A stretch of DNA of 55,794 nucleotides from Parcubacteria group bacterium RIFCSPLOWO2_01_FULL_48_18 (GTDB lineage Bacteria; Patescibacteriota; Minisyncoccia; UBA6257; WO2-01-48-18), in NCBI GenBank assembly GCA_001824435.1, contig MHXH01000023.1, positions 66,148 to 121,941 on the forward strand, in the 5' to 3' direction. Below the pieces are notes generated by a model. It was not told where the DNA came from. It ran no database searches and saw nothing but the letters and a program-made list of their open reading frames with translations. This document shows, in pieces, positions 17,431-25,019 of this stretch. The position numbers were made by a program, and so were the translations under genes. Within the stretch, counting starts at the first letter, position 1. Every line of letters starts with the position of its first letter.

Positions 17431-17992
17431 GATTATCGTTGGTCTCGGCAATAGCACAAAAGAGTATGCAAACACGTACCACAACGCGGGTTTTTTACTC
17501 GTTGATTGGCTTGGGGAGCAATACGGCACAGAATGGAAAACAAATAAAAAAGTACATGCAACCGTAGCCACGTGCGATATATCATCAGCAACGGGAAACT
17601 CCAATATTACCCTGATAAAACCAACCGGTTATATGAATACATCCGGCCAGTCGGTGAAAGAAATCCTCAAGTATTTCAAATTGAATCCCGACGACCTCCT
17701 TGTTGTTCACGATGACTCTGATATTGAGTTGGGGAATTATAAAATTGTCTTTGGACGCGGTTCAGCAGGACACCACGGCGTACAATCAATCATTGACGCG
17801 CTTCGCACAAAAGATTTCCGCCGATTACGGATCGGGGTACGCACGCGCATCTCCCGCTCCCAACTCCTGAACTCCAAAAGAATACAGGCCGGTGATTTTG
17901 TGCTAAAGAAAATCAGTGCGGCTGACAAAAAAATATTACAACGGGTGTTTGAAAATATCCTGCCAAACCTCAATCGGAGCATCACGCTTTAG
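17429..17992 (+). CDS. pth: peptidyl-tRNA hydrolase
   Basis: A 187-residue Pth, which frees tRNA from abortive peptidyl-tRNAs. Conserved features: IIVGLGNSTKEYANTYHNAGF with Asn8 and catalytic His18, KPTGYMNTSG, and VVHDDSDIELGNYKIVFGRGSAGHHG. The start codon is TTG, immediately after the tandem repeat, with no clear ribosome site; no better start fits the conserved N-terminus. It is the first plus-strand gene after a long minus-strand run. Confidence 0.93.
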   Translation: MIIVGLGNSTKEYANTYHNAGFLLVDWLGEQYGTEWKTNKKVHATVATCDISSATGNSNITLIKPTGYMNTSGQSVKEILKYFKLNPDDLLVVHDDSDIELGNYKIVFGRGSAGHHGVQSIIDALRTKDFRRLRIGVRTRISRSQLLNSKRIQAGDFVLKKISAADKKILQRVFENILPNLNRSITL

Positions 17993-18019
17993 ACAAAAAA
18001 GTGATATAATATGAAGATC

Positions 18020-18193
18020 ATGAAAGCTTTTGTCACAAAAGATACGCCTATCACCGATGAGGCGTTGAACACAATAGCTCATCTTCCTACGCAAAGCCTT
18101 TCAGCTGTAGTAGAAGAAGGTTTTTTCAAAAAATTAAGAGACGAGGACTTTATGCGCATCGCTGTCCTATTGGCGCAAAAGGGATATTCTTGA
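18020..18193 (+). CDS. hypothetical small protein
   Basis: A 57-residue protein (MKAFVTKDTPITDEALNTIA..., ending in LLAQKGYS), possibly with three extra N-terminal residues from the ATG at 18011. TATAAT at 18005-18010 sits just before the start, but no matching -35 was found. No family recognised; the fold looks mostly helical. It ends 19 bases before the next gene, so the two probably form a unit. Confidence 0.45.
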   Translation: MKAFVTKDTPITDEALNTIAHLPTQSLSAVVEEGFFKKLRDEDFMRIAVLLAQKGYS

Positions 18194-18212
18194 AAAGCCA
18201 AGCGACACCGCA

Positions 18213-18671
18213 GTGATTTTGTATGACTATATAAACCAATATATTGACGGCAATGATATCGAAAACTTAGACGAATTTATACTTAGCTTTACTGAAAGGC
18301 TCAACGGCTTCGATTTCGCCGCATGGATAGAATTATATAGACTGCTCATCGTGGAAATGAACCAGACAATTGAACAAATGCCAGAAGCATTACAACCCCC
18401 TCCCGATACTCTATTAGGGTTTATACGGCCATGGAAAAACATGGTAAAGGCGCACCTCATACACGAAAATCCTTTTGCCAATAACTATATTTTGGAAAAA
18501 ATTGCCCTACAATGGAGAAACCGGTTTATCTTTAACAACATGAAAAGTATTGCAGACATCGCCGCCCGGGAGTGTCGCGATGTTGTCTTTATCATCGGCT
18601 TCCTCCACGTTCCCGAACTTTACGAAAAGCTTGGATCGAATTACCGGATTTTTACCGTTTCTGCCCCTTGA
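18213..18671 (+). CDS. hypothetical protein, possibly distantly TraB-like
   Basis: A 152-residue protein with a GTG start. The C-terminal half (LQWRNRFIFNNMKSIADIAA, then RDVVFIIGFLHVPELYEKLG) recalls the end of TraB/GumN-type proteins, where a glycine-histidine motif follows a beta-strand. This is only a pattern resemblance and the N-terminal half matches nothing I recognise. It follows the 18020 gene closely and is followed by an inverted-repeat element. Confidence 0.5.
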   Translation: MILYDYINQYIDGNDIENLDEFILSFTERLNGFDFAAWIELYRLLIVEMNQTIEQMPEALQPPPDTLLGFIRPWKNMVKAHLIHENPFANNYILEKIALQWRNRFIFNNMKSIADIAARECRDVVFIIGFLHVPELYEKLGSNYRIFTVSAP

Positions 18672-18746
18672 TATCTCTCGCCAGATTAAAGTCTTGCCCG
18701 CCAAATACCGTGACCATATCACGGTCTTTCTGTTTCCATTTCCTTA

Positions 18747-18908
18747 GAAACTGTTTAAAAACTCCCTTTTCTGCTGCAATTGCATCATTTCGGCTGTACC
18801 TTCGTCGCTCCTCCTCGGCGTATGCTACGCATACAACCTCGTCGTCGCTCCTCGGTTCGCTCGAAATGAATGCAATTTCGCTACGAAAAAGAGTTTTTAA
18901 ACAGTTTC
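18747..18908. mobile_element. MITE-like element, TTA-target family, copy 2
   Basis: A 162-bp element with perfect 18-bp terminal inverted repeats starting GAAACTGTTTAAAAACTC, flanked by TTA on both sides (18744-18746 and 18909-18911). The interior contains a CTCCTCGGCGTATGCTACGC segment shared with the other copies. It has no coding capacity for a transposase. Confidence 0.85.
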
Positions 18909-18964
18909 TTAGTCGCGCAGATGATTATTTGTAAAAACCGGCCCCCGATGCTACTCTTGTAAAT

Positions 18965-19201
18965 ATGGAACCTGTTTCGACCGAATCGCTGCTGCGGATT
19001 GTTTTTAATCCAAGACTGTTATTTCCGGTTGCCGGAACGGTTTTTATATTTTTTGGCGTTGTCAGCATTATCCTTTTGCACCATTGGAAAGCATACAGCG
19101 TACAGCCGCACAAGATTAGAAGAATAATTATTATCTATTTCGGGGTGGCGGGATTACTTATGCTCGGAATTTTAGGAACCGCGACAGTGATCGTGAAATA
19201 A
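18965..19201 (+). CDS. small two-helix membrane protein
   Basis: A 78-residue protein with two predicted membrane helices (about 18-39 and 54-76) separated by a basic loop (HHWKAYSVQPHKIRR). No family recognised and no clear ribosome site. It sits between two inverted-repeat elements. The hydrophobicity pattern makes it more likely real than random. Confidence 0.5.
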   Translation: MEPVSTESLLRIVFNPRLLFPVAGTVFIFFGVVSIILLHHWKAYSVQPHKIRRIIIIYFGVAGLLMLGILGTATVIVK

Positions 19202-19208
19202 GCGCTCG

Positions 19209-19308
19209 CCCCGTTAGAAATTTGCAGTAACGCCATGACTTTCCGGATCACTTTTTATACGAATAACATTAGATGAAACAAGACTACCAAATGATATTTC
19301 TAACGGGG
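19209..19308. mobile_element. 100-bp inverted-repeat element, CCCCGTTA family
   Basis: Exactly 100 bp bounded by perfect inverted repeats CCCCGTTAGAAAT / ATTTCTAACGGGG and flanked by a direct CTCG duplication (19205-19208 and 19309-19312). It shares its end sequence with the element at 37410-37617. No open reading frame of note. Confidence 0.8.
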
Positions 19309-19350
19309 CTCGCCGAGAATTTAGAATGTGGGGGCCCCGCTGCTAAAGCC

Positions 19351-19375
19351 CTGCCTGTCGGCAGGCAGGCAGGCA
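19351..19375. repeat. GCCTG/CAGGC palindrome
   Basis: CTGCCTGTCGGCAGGCAGGCAG-type palindrome; related copies at 32261-32282 and 46232-46272. Confidence 0.6.
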
Positions 19376-19455
19376 TGGCCCTCTGGTGTGTGGGTAGAAT
19401 CTAAAATTTAGGGGCTTGGATAGACAAAGAACCATTTAGCTAAATTCCAGATTCC

Positions 19456-19472
19456 ATCCGCCAGCTGGCGGA
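19456..19472. repeat. TCCGCCA/TGGCGGA palindrome
   Basis: ATCCGCCAGCTGGCGGA just upstream of the PH-domain gene, embedded in ATTCCAAATTCT-type words. The same palindrome is at 20014-20030 just after that gene. Confidence 0.7.
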
Positions 19473-19482
19473 CCAAATTCTA

Positions 19483-19989
19483 ATGATCAGCCTTGATGTT
19501 GGCGAAAAAATAGTCAAAGAAGCGCGCAAGCATTGGTATGCGTTTGTAAGCGAAACAACGGGCCTTGTACTTGCGGGTATTCTTCCGTTTCTGCTGTGGC
19601 CGGGAATTTTGATACTCGATGCGCCGGTGAAAGGAAACTACTATTTCTTCTACAGCCTCGTATGGTTTCTCTTCCTATGGGTCATATTATTCGTGGCGTG
19701 GACAAACTATTATCTCGATGTACTCGTCGTAACCAACAAAAGGATTATCGACATCGAACAGCACGGACTGTTCAAACACGACCTTGCCGAAGTGCGGCTT
19801 GATAAGATCGAGGATATCAAGGTCGAAATAAAAGGATTTCTACCTTCTCTCCTTAATTTCGGCAACATCACTCTGCAAACTGCTGCGGCGCAACAAGAAT
19901 TCGCCATCAAACAAATACCCAATCCCCATGCGCTCAAAGAAGCGATTTTCAAACAACAGGAAGAGTTAACGAAACCTCATGGGCCCTAG
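19483..19989 (+). CDS. PH-domain (bPH2/YdbS-like) membrane protein
   Basis: A 168-residue protein with two membrane helices (about 24-42 and 55-76) followed by a bacterial PH domain: LVVTNKRIIDIEQHGLFKHDLAEVRLDKIEDIKVE, then FGNITLQTAAAQQEFAIKQIPNPHALKEAI. Such proteins are of unknown function, often linked to the envelope. It is flanked on both sides by TCCGCCA/TGGCGGA palindromes. Confidence 0.85.
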   Translation: MISLDVGEKIVKEARKHWYAFVSETTGLVLAGILPFLLWPGILILDAPVKGNYYFFYSLVWFLFLWVILFVAWTNYYLDVLVVTNKRIIDIEQHGLFKHDLAEVRLDKIEDIKVEIKGFLPSLLNFGNITLQTAAAQQEFAIKQIPNPHALKEAIFKQQEELTKPHGP

Positions 19990-20013
19990 CTATACGACCA
20001 GGTCCCAAATTCC

Positions 20014-20030
20014 ATCCGCCAGCTGGCGGA
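20014..20030. repeat. TCCGCCA/TGGCGGA palindrome
   Basis: Same 16-bp core as at 19456 and 13538, followed by ATTCCAGATTCCAAATTCC words up to the stop of the next gene. Confidence 0.7.
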
Positions 20031-20064
20031 CTAAATTCCAGATTCCAAATTCCAGATTCTAAAA

Positions 20065-20763
20065 TCAGTCGCCCCGGTACACGCAGTACTCGCACCTCTC
20101 ATGCGCTCCCGGTTTCGGCCCGCTGACAATATCGCTCACTTTTTTAAGAATACTATATCCCCGCTCAGGGTTTATGTTCATTGGCACCAGCTCGGTTTCA
20201 AAACACGCCTCGTTTTGCTTGTACGACGAGGGCCAAAAAAATAAAAGATACCCAACGTCCGCAAGCGGGAGATTATTTTTCTCAAACAAAAGACCGTAAA
20301 GATCAAGTTGATTGCGGTAATGCTCATGCGTATCTTCCTTGGTGGGATAACCGCGGGTTTTAAAATCGAACAATATATATTTGCCGTCTGCGTCGACTAA
20401 AAGATCATCAATCGCTCCGCGGAGAAAAATGTTATATTCGGGAAATTCCGCGCGTAGGCCCCCGCGGCCAAAATCAATGTTGCGCCATTTCTCCAATTTC
20501 TCCATATCAGCAAAGAGTTTGGCATCGATCTTGCCATCGATTTCCGGAGGAAGCGTTCCGTCCTTCCGATGCACGTCAAAGTATTCCTTAAATACATTAT
20601 CCATGCCGTCCGGAAGCGACGGAAAAATGCCGCGCGGACGATTGACGCTTTCATTCACAAACAGCCATAAGCAGCGCGGACATTCCATCAGATATCCGAT
20701 TCCGGATGGAGAAATTTTTATCATCGAAGTTTTTTCGTTCCTCATGGAAGATGATTTTTTCAT
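20065..20763 (-). CDS. PD-(D/E)XK nuclease, RecB/Cas4-like
   Basis: A 232-residue protein with the nuclease core DDLLVDADGKYILFDFKTRG (D, then DxK) and a following YRNQLDLYGLLFE helix. An N-terminal ECPRC and a C-terminal CEYC pair could bind an iron-sulfur cluster, as in Cas4 and AddB-type proteins. There is no CRISPR array or Cas1 nearby, so a DNA-repair role is more likely than spacer acquisition. Start uncertain: ATG at 20763 or the one for MIKISPSG about 13 codons in. Confidence 0.8.
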   Translation of the reverse strand: MKKSSSMRNEKTSMIKISPSGIGYLMECPRCLWLFVNESVNRPRGIFPSLPDGMDNVFKEYFDVHRKDGTLPPEIDGKIDAKLFADMEKLEKWRNIDFGRGGLRAEFPEYNIFLRGAIDDLLVDADGKYILFDFKTRGYPTKEDTHEHYRNQLDLYGLLFEKNNLPLADVGYLLFFWPSSYKQNEACFETELVPMNINPERGYSILKKVSDIVSGPKPGAHERCEYCVYRGD

Positions 20764-20861
20764 TATTCACAACCCGTCCTGATTTTGCAAGCCCATAGAA
20801 GCCAATGCTTTTTACGTGGCAAGCGCCGAACGTTGAAGCGAGTTAGAACGCACAGAGAGAG

Positions 20862-20890
20862 TTGACGCGGTCAACAAATTAAACTACTAT
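20862..20890 (+). promoter_or_regulatory. sigma70-type promoter of the PDZ lipoprotein gene
   Basis: TTGACG and TACTAT with a 17-base spacer; transcription would start near 20897, 45 bases before the ATG. Confidence 0.6.
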
Positions 20891-20941
20891 CGTACCAGAA
20901 GGCTTGAAAAAAAACTAAACCCAGAATCCGAGGAAACCGCA

Positions 20942-21802
20942 ATGAAAGAAAGATTTGCGCAGTTCCCACTCATAGTCGCAAGTGCTATAATTCTTTCTTC
21001 GTGCGCGACTCACAACTCACGGCCCGGCGCCGCAACAGAACCAAGAAGAATAACGCCGGAAGTCGTTACTATTTATCAGCCTGGTGCCGAAGATAGTAAA
21101 AATGATCTTCTGGATGACATCGATTTCGTCCTACCAAGTCTCACCATAGACTCTCTCCTTAGCTTTGCACAAAACCTTGCATATACCGGTATCGGGACCA
21201 TATCCACGCCGGATGTAAAAGAACAGTCGGGGTCACTTGCTACCGGCCTTACTGTGCAACTCGCTTTTCGAGTAGTTAAGGTTCGAATCGGCTCTCCGGC
21301 AGACCTCGCGGGTTTTCAACCGGGAGATTGGATCATCGCCATCCAAGGAAAAACACTTTGCAGCAAGCCGTATGAATTTAAGCCCGATACATCTTCAACA
21401 GAAGCCACAGAATTGCAGTTCAAGTATTGGCTTCACATTATGCGGCTCTTACACAATGAATGCAAACCAACGCCTTCTAGCGCCATCGAAAGCGCAGAGA
21501 AAAACATCAAGGTAGAGGTTGAACGAAATAATAACAAGGCATTCATGCTGGTAACGCAGAAAACCCGTATAGGTTCCGAGGCAGAACAACTAGTAAGAAA
21601 CAACTACGAATCCTTCGTCGCACGGCTATCAGAAGTACGCGGACAGCTCGTTGCGCTTCGTACGGAAGTAGCCCGAACCACCCCAAGCGAAAAAGCAATC
21701 AGCGCTTTGACTGAAAAATACTATGCAATTGTACTGAAAGGAAGTCAGATATACGGAGAGGTTGAAAAATATTATAACTCCGATTCATTTTGGAGGAAGT
21801 AG
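20942..21802 (+). CDS. PDZ-domain lipoprotein
   Basis: A 286-residue exported protein with a lipoprotein signal (lipobox LSSC near residue 20). A PDZ-type domain spans about 95-140: VVKVRIGSPADLAGFQPGDWIIAIQGK is the typical carboxylate-loop and hairpin pattern. The C-terminal third is helical (AEQLVRNNYESFVARLSEVRGQL). No protease triad is seen, so it is probably a scaffold or adaptor. A promoter (20862), a GAGGAA ribosome site seven bases before the ATG and a terminator (21831) make it a self-contained unit. Confidence 0.8.
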   Translation: MKERFAQFPLIVASAIILSSCATHNSRPGAATEPRRITPEVVTIYQPGAEDSKNDLLDDIDFVLPSLTIDSLLSFAQNLAYTGIGTISTPDVKEQSGSLATGLTVQLAFRVVKVRIGSPADLAGFQPGDWIIAIQGKTLCSKPYEFKPDTSSTEATELQFKYWLHIMRLLHNECKPTPSSAIESAEKNIKVEVERNNNKAFMLVTQKTRIGSEAEQLVRNNYESFVARLSEVRGQLVALRTEVARTTPSEKAISALTEKYYAIVLKGSQIYGEVEKYYNSDSFWRK

Positions 21803-21830
21803 AACGGACAGAACGAAGCACATAAGACTT

Positions 21831-21857
21831 CGCGGGTTTACACTCGCGATTTTTTTG
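21831..21857 (+). terminator. terminator of the PDZ lipoprotein gene
   Basis: Stem CGCGGG/CTCGCG followed by A and a run of T. Confidence 0.7.
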
Positions 21858-22068
21858 TCTCGAACACCCGCGAGCGAAATACTTCAAAGCTTTCTACCCG
21901 CTCCACACAAGGCTTCAGAGGATCCTCCGATGCATCCAGCCGCTCCGGCGTTACGCCAGAACGTTTTCTTCTACCCACGCGCACCAACCGCCAGAAGCGA
22001 GCCTCGCCAAGGACGGAAGGGCCCGCGGCCTTAACCACGGGGTTTTCCACCACAAAGGATAAAAAATC

Positions 22069-22089
22069 GAGCCCGGGAAGGGCTCTTTT
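22069..22089 (+). terminator. terminator-like hairpin
   Basis: Stem GAGCCC/GGGCTC with a five-base loop followed by TTTT; no established plus-strand gene lies directly upstream. Confidence 0.55.
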
Positions 22090-22150
22090 AAATGATTTGC
22101 GTCGGCGAAGCTGATTCCTATTTTGATCTTCGTTTTCCCCAGGGCCCGTG

Positions 22151-22840
22151 TTACATCTTCAATTCCCTATTCTGTATCTGCCACAGAAGGGCGGCCAAAA
22201 GCACAAACCATACAAAACTAAAGACACTCACCTTGCCTGCGACAACGCCGATAAGCAAAAGGCCAAATAGAACCACGATAACAATCCTTGCAACTTTTAT
22301 GCTTTGCCGGCGCGCAATTTCCATATCCTTGCAGCGATCCCACAACGCACTGTGCAGCATCCTTCCGCCATCAAGGGGATACACGGGCAATATATTAAAG
22401 AGCGCCAACATCATATTCAGGAAGGTAAAGATAGAAAGCAGGTTCGAAACAAGAGGGGGCAACGCGTTCCCAAAAAAAACCTGTCCCGCCAAAGAGAGCG
22501 CCAGTCCAATGCCGGCAAGCAAAAGGCTTGAAAGCGGCCCGGCAATGGCTATAACGAACATCTCGCGCGGCCGCTTTCCCATCGACTCAAGCGTTGCGAA
22601 TCCGCCAAATAAAAGAAGAGTTATGCCTCGACAACCGATGCCATAACGGCTTGCGGCCAAAATATGCGCACGTTCATGAAAAAGAATAGAAAAAATCAGT
22701 GTTGCGGGAAGCAAGAGCGCTGAAACGACCCGAACGGCTGGGGTCTCTGCCGAAGCAATGGAAAAGCCATTAAGCGCCAAAATATAAATCAACAGCAACG
22801 CCGATACGTCAAATCTCACAGGAATGCCAAAGAATTTCAC
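22151..22840 (-). CDS. site-2 protease family (M50) metalloprotease
   Basis: A 229-residue multi-pass membrane protein. Zinc-site motif HERAH (His55, Glu56, His59) and the third ligand region NILPVYPLDGGR (Asp157) define the SpoIVFB-like M50 group, which cleaves proteins within the membrane, often anti-sigma factors. Five to six hydrophobic segments are visible. Substrate unknown. Confidence 0.9.
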   Translation of the reverse strand: MKFFGIPVRFDVSALLLIYILALNGFSIASAETPAVRVVSALLLPATLIFSILFHERAHILAASRYGIGCRGITLLLFGGFATLESMGKRPREMFVIAIAGPLSSLLLAGIGLALSLAGQVFFGNALPPLVSNLLSIFTFLNMMLALFNILPVYPLDGGRMLHSALWDRCKDMEIARRQSIKVARIVIVVLFGLLLIGVVAGKVSVFSFVWFVLLAALLWQIQNRELKM

Positions 22841-22975
22841 CTTCGGCCCCGCTTTCTATATATGGGTTTACAAGAAGCTTCTGCTACAAAGTATTGTACT
22901 ACTTTAAGGCCATACGTCAAATATCCTCACAACTTTGAAATATCTCTTTACACCATCATGCCGAATGGCCACCCC

Positions 22976-24196
22976 TCAAAAACCTGCCAGTTGCCGAATG
23001 CGGCCGATAACCCGATAAAACAATTCTTGATCACTGCTGGTAATCGGCTCTCCTGGCGGAACATCAATTGTAAACGGGTTTACGTACGCGCCGTTTTTGT
23101 GCATTTCAAAGTGAAGATGAGGACCCGTAGAATAACCGGAGGAGCCGACGTACCCCACTACCTGTCCTTGCGTTACGCGGACCCCGCGTTTTATGCCTCG
23201 GGCAAACGATTGGAAATGACCGTATACCGTCTTATAAGTATCATTATGCCGGACTTCAGCCGACCAACCAAGATATTTGTTCCAGCCGGCCCGAAGCACG
23301 ATGCCGTCTCCGACGCTGACGGCGGGAGTGCCATAGGAAGCCGCATAGTCAATCCCGCGATGGGGCCCCGAAAGACCCAAAGACGAAACCCTTCGAATTC
23401 TCGTCGTATATCCCGAGCTGATGTATTTATACTGGAGCGGGGATTTCAAAAATACTTTCTGCAGCGCATTGCCGTCCTCATCATAATACCCCTCACGACT
23501 CTCGCTGCCGCGGAAAAAGAATCCTCTATATGTCTTTCCGTTATTGATAAATTCTGCGGCGAGAATTCGACCGGGCATGGCATACGCTCCATCAAGATAC
23601 CGCTTCTCGTAATACACGCGAAAGCCGTCCCCCTTTTGTACGTCTGCTGCAAAGTCGATTTGCCACGCAAATATTTCCGACAGGGCAATCGCAAGCCGCT
23701 CGTCCAAGCCGGAAGAAACGATTGTTTCGTACAAAGAAGATTCAATCAAGCTGCTGGCAGTTTCATATACTACAGTATACGGTATTGACTCCCGCCTCCC
23801 TTCCCATGCGCCGCCTTCCTCTTTTTCTACAACCAGACGGCTTGTATCGTCTATGTGATATACAACGCGGGAGGTTTCACCCCCCTCGTCACGCGCAAAT
23901 GCCAGAACCCTGCCGCTCACAATGGTATTCAAGTCGTAAACCCTCTTAGCAGCAGCAAGAATTGCAGCGATTCCATCTCCGTTAACACCCGCTTCTTTTG
24001 CGAGCACATCAAAGGTTGCGCCCTCGGGCACGCTCTTTGAAATTTCCCTTACAATTTCCCTTGATTGAACCGCGGGCCCCGAAGAAACAAAGATGCGACT
24101 CTTTGCGGAAAAGAAAACGAGAAACGCGGCTGTCGCGCATACCAGAATAAACAAGACAATCTTTTTTCTTGAAAGGATATACAACGGCAATTCCAA
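22976..24196 (-). CDS. M23 peptidoglycan endopeptidase
   Basis: About 406 residues: an N-terminal membrane anchor (about 9-30), a middle domain resembling LysM/opacity-associated regions, and a C-terminal LytM domain with zinc ligands in HRGIDYAASYGTPAVSVGDG and HLHFEMHKNG. It would cut peptide cross-links in the cell wall. The TTG start at 24196 is only 7 bp from the inserted element at 24206-24366, so the original upstream region was displaced and the true start is uncertain. Confidence 0.9.
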   Translation of the reverse strand: MELPLYILSRKKIVLFILVCATAAFLVFFSAKSRIFVSSGPAVQSREIVREISKSVPEGATFDVLAKEAGVNGDGIAAILAAAKRVYDLNTIVSGRVLAFARDEGGETSRVVYHIDDTSRLVVEKEEGGAWEGRRESIPYTVVYETASSLIESSLYETIVSSGLDERLAIALSEIFAWQIDFAADVQKGDGFRVYYEKRYLDGAYAMPGRILAAEFINNGKTYRGFFFRGSESREGYYDEDGNALQKVFLKSPLQYKYISSGYTTRIRRVSSLGLSGPHRGIDYAASYGTPAVSVGDGIVLRAGWNKYLGWSAEVRHNDTYKTVYGHFQSFARGIKRGVRVTQGQVVGYVGSSGYSTGPHLHFEMHKNGAYVNPFTIDVPPGEPITSSDQELFYRVIGRIRQLAGF

Positions 24197-24205
24197 AATA
24201 ACTTA

Positions 24206-24366
24206 GAAGCTGTCCGAAAAGTTTTATTCGCAGCGAAATGGTTTCGATTCGAGCGAGCCAAGAAGCGACGACGAGGTTGTATACGGAGTATACGCCGAGG
24301 AGGAACGACGCAGGCGCAGCCGAATCGTAACCATTGCAGCAGAATAAGGATTTTTCGGACAGCTTC
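24206..24366. mobile_element. MITE-like element, TTA-target family, copy 3
   Basis: A 161-bp element with perfect inverted repeats GAAGCTGTCCGAAAA / TTTTCGGACAGCTTC flanked by TTA on both sides (24203-24205 and 24367-24369). The interior matches copies 1 and 2 in the opposite orientation (CGACGACGAGGTTGTATACG and CGCCGAGGAGGAACGACG). Confidence 0.85.
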
Positions 24367-24376
24367 TTAAGGGACG

Positions 24377-24799
24377 CTAAAAAAAGACAATGCCCCACAC
24401 AACCAGATTAATGCCTGCGGTAATCAGGCAAAGCTCGCACCATTCTTTGAGAATAAAATACTGAATACCCGCAAGCGCGGCAGACATAAAGAGCGCGGCT
24501 CCGGAGATAATCCTAAAGACGGCGGCGAGAGAGGCGCCGATGATCGAATCACCAAAGGGTACGGCAATATACGGCTGATCAAACGTAATATGAGCCGCGG
24601 CCAATCCGATTGCAACCACGTAATATGCGATGCCGAGAATTTCATTCGGAAATCCGAAGAGCCTCCCATATCTGCTTTTTACTACGCGGTCACAATCTTC
24701 TCCGATAAAACACGCCAGCGTTTTATTCTCAAGCTTGTGGCTCAGGATATATGCAGAAATAGCGGCTCCGACAACCGAAAGAACAATAACAAAAATCAT
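24377..24799 (-). CDS. vitamin K epoxide reductase (VKOR) family protein
   Basis: A 140-residue four-helix membrane protein. Cysteines 30 and 36 in the first loop and the CELC active-site pair (Cys120, Cys123) match bacterial VKOR, which reoxidises a DsbA-like partner and passes electrons to quinone to drive disulfide formation outside the membrane. No fused or adjacent thioredoxin domain is present. Start taken at 24799, where the first helix begins. Confidence 0.88.
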   Translation of the reverse strand: MIFVIVLSVVGAAISAYILSHKLENKTLACFIGEDCDRVVKSRYGRLFGFPNEILGIAYYVVAIGLAAAHITFDQPYIAVPFGDSIIGASLAAVFRIISGAALFMSAALAGIQYFILKEWCELCLITAGINLVVWGIVFF

Positions 24800-24940
24800 A
24801 TCCTCATTATATCTAAACCCAAAAGAGAATAACAAGGCAGGCGGAGTAGTATATAAATCAACCCTTCGACCATCATCTGTCTAAAGACCGTTGACAGGGT
24901 CTGATGCCTCAAGACAAAGCCCGGAGGGTTCTTTCGTGAT

Positions 24941-24967
24941 TAAAACGTAACCCCGCCGGGGGCGGGG
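24941..24967 (-). terminator. hairpin after the IPT/TIG protein gene
   Basis: Minus-strand stem CCCCGCC/GGCGGGG with a CCC loop followed by TTACGTTTT; an imperfect terminator. Confidence 0.45.
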
Positions 24968-25019
24968 GGATCAACTATAAATTCTTAGAAGTATATAATT
25001 CTGTAGAAAACGGTCTCCT

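Larger units (their letters stand above)
21803..22150. other. intergenic region with two terminators
   Basis: 348 bases without a convincing gene. It holds the terminators at 21831 and 22069 and, between them, a possible 34-residue arginine/proline-rich reading frame at 21930-22034 (plus strand) with AGAGGA seven bases upstream. That frame is weak, with no homology I can recall, but it would explain the second terminator. Confidence 0.4.

Noticed and set aside
19209-19308. Integron attC-like site
   Set aside because: The inverted repeat has GTTAG on the left and CTAAC on the right, the reverse of the attC arrangement, and the flanking CTCG duplication fits a transposon-like insertion better.
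20065-20763. Cas4 of a CRISPR system
   Set aside because: The fold and cysteines are Cas4-like, but no CRISPR repeats or other cas genes were seen in the window.
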